This document shows positions 13,012 through 13,555 of a DNA stretch of 13,555 nt, piece after piece. The position numbers were made by a program, and so were the translations under genes. Every line of letters starts with the position of its first letter. Within the stretch, counting starts at the first letter, position 1. Source of the DNA: JBFFMO01 sp037968515 (GTDB lineage: Bacteria; Myxococcota_A; Bradymonadia; Bradymonadales; Bradymonadaceae); assembly GCA_037968515.1 (NCBI GenBank), contig JBBKVQ010000332.1, positions 1 through 13,555 of the forward strand, in the 5' to 3' direction. Under the pieces are notes generated by a model, which saw only the letters and a program-made list of their open reading frames with translations, had not been told where the DNA came from and did not search any database.

Positions 13012-13496
13012 CAAAACCTGACTTCATTAAACTGTTGTTGCTGGAAAGAATCGAACTTCTGTTGCTTGATTTCGCCGACTCGCGCTGCCCGGTCCCTCGC
13101 GTCGAACAGGGTGTTAACAAAAAACCCGGTGATGACCACGGCGATCAGCTGCGCGATGAGTTTGTTTCGAACGCTCGTGTATTTTGCCAGCTCCGCCAGC
13201 GTGAAAAACCCAGCCAAAAAAGTATAGCCGCTCCAGCCAAAGGGAGAAGACGTGCTGGCCAGAAAAAAGCCCACACCGTATCCAGCAATGACTGACGAAA
13301 AGAATATCGCTCTAGAAAGCGCCTCGCGATCCTCGAGCTTCCGTCGAAGAATCATCCGCAAAAGCGTTCCAAAAAATACTCCTACGATCGCAAACTCAGA
13401 CGGGTATGTCTTGAGGTCGAATGAACCGAAACACGCCCATCCGGTAGCGGGCACGGCGAGCAGAAGCAGAATAAACGGTGCGGCGATGCGAATCAT
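13011..13496 (-). CDS. Integral membrane protein coupled to the cytochrome gene
   Basis: This is a 161-residue protein. Its N-terminus, MIRIAAPFILLLLAVPATGWA, looks like a signal peptide or first helix. It is followed by three further helices: EFAIVGVFFGTLLRMIL, FFSSVIAGYGVGFFLA and IAQLIAVVITGFFVNTLF. The C-terminal tail is Gln-rich (KQQKFDSFQQQQFNEVRF), probably cytoplasmic. The ribosome site AGGAGG is 4 bases before ATG. Its TGA overlaps the cytochrome ATG, so the two are coupled. I do not recognise the family. A role in anchoring or assembling the cytochrome is only inferred from order. Confidence 0.8.
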   Translation of the reverse strand: MIRIAAPFILLLLAVPATGWACFGSFDLKTYPSEFAIVGVFFGTLLRMILRRKLEDREALSRAIFFSSVIAGYGVGFFLASTSSPFGWSGYTFLAGFFTLAELAKYTSVRNKLIAQLIAVVITGFFVNTLFDARDRAARVGEIKQQKFDSFQQQQFNEVRF

Positions 13497-13512
13497 GGAA
13501 CCTCCTGATGGT

Positions 13513-13555
13513 CTAGAACCAAGACTGCACTCCGAACATGAATTCGATGGCCCTT
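13513..13555 (-). CDS. 3' tip of a probable outer-membrane beta-barrel protein (partial)
   Basis: The minus strand enters at 13555 and ends at TAG (13515-13513), giving the C-terminus RAIEFMFGVQSWF. Alternating hydrophobic residues with a terminal Phe is the classic signature of a last beta-strand recognised by the BAM complex. Only 13 residues are visible. The next gene begins 16 bp downstream, which fits a shared operon with the membrane protein and cytochrome. Confidence 0.5.
   Translation of the reverse strand, partial: RAIEFMFGVQSWF

Noticed and set aside
12664..13227. Plus-strand open frame of 187 residues
   Set aside because: It is antisense to the cytochrome and membrane-protein genes, both supported by heme motifs, signal peptides and ribosome sites. 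It is Arg-rich shadow coding.

Overview
The window reads as bacterial chromosome from a Gram-negative, secretion-rich lineage, most likely Myxococcota or Bradymonadales-like ('deltaproteobacterial'). I base this on the many short signal-peptide lipoproteins, on a Cys-rich lipoprotein with two patterns familiar from Myxococcota surface proteins (FCAR..CG..TG.DNCG and DC.N..DDD.DGL.DC.D.DC), on a PKD-domain lipoprotein metalloprotease, and on a multiheme c-type lipoprotein next to the end of an apparent outer-membrane beta-barrel. This is inference; there is no rRNA or marker gene to settle it. I see no tRNA, rRNA, CRISPR array, transposase or phage gene.

Layout. Bases 1-235 are a non-coding cluster of GC-rich hairpin repeats. 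From 3430 down to 240 runs a minus-strand set that is probably one operon: a small four-helix membrane protein, a DUF4442-type hot-dog thioesterase-like protein, and three tandem paralogous lipoproteins. The third paralogue appears to start with CTG. The linker in front of the second paralogue carries a relic of the 3' end of the thioesterase gene, which marks where the duplicated unit began. A candidate sigma70-type promoter with a palindrome at its start site precedes the set. Divergent from it is an acidic lipoprotein (3500-3991), followed by the Cys-rich lipoprotein (4131-4610), whose stop codon shares the bases CTAG with the stop of a convergent membrane protein (4607-5092).

Bases 5205-8120 are a tight plus-strand operon: TetR/NemR-like regulator, PhnB-like VOC protein, double-VOC protein, GFA-fold Cys-rich zinc protein and GNAT acetyltransferase. 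A palindrome just upstream of tetR is a good candidate operator. The gene content suggests a response to a reactive electrophile or aldehyde, but no substrate can be read from the sequence. Behind it (about 8133-8433, minus strand) lies what looks like a frameshifted remnant of a LysR-type regulator.

Bases 8485-11900 hold three closely spaced plus-strand genes: a large lipoprotein with a PKD-like domain and an HEMGH zinc-protease motif, a HAD-superfamily hydrolase with an unusual insertion, and a three-helix membrane protein joined to the HAD gene by an ATGA overlap. The last 1.7 kb run on the minus strand and converge on that operon with a 14-base overlap: the 3' tip of a probable beta-barrel outer-membrane protein, a membrane protein, and a tetraheme c-type cytochrome lipoprotein coupled to it by TGATG.

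Nothing here is a recognisable textbook defence or secretion system. The parts most worth a second look are the compensatory hairpin repeats, the lipoprotein triplication with its CTG start and duplication scar, the TetR-VOC-VOC-GFA-GNAT operon with its operator, and the HAD/membrane-protein pair.
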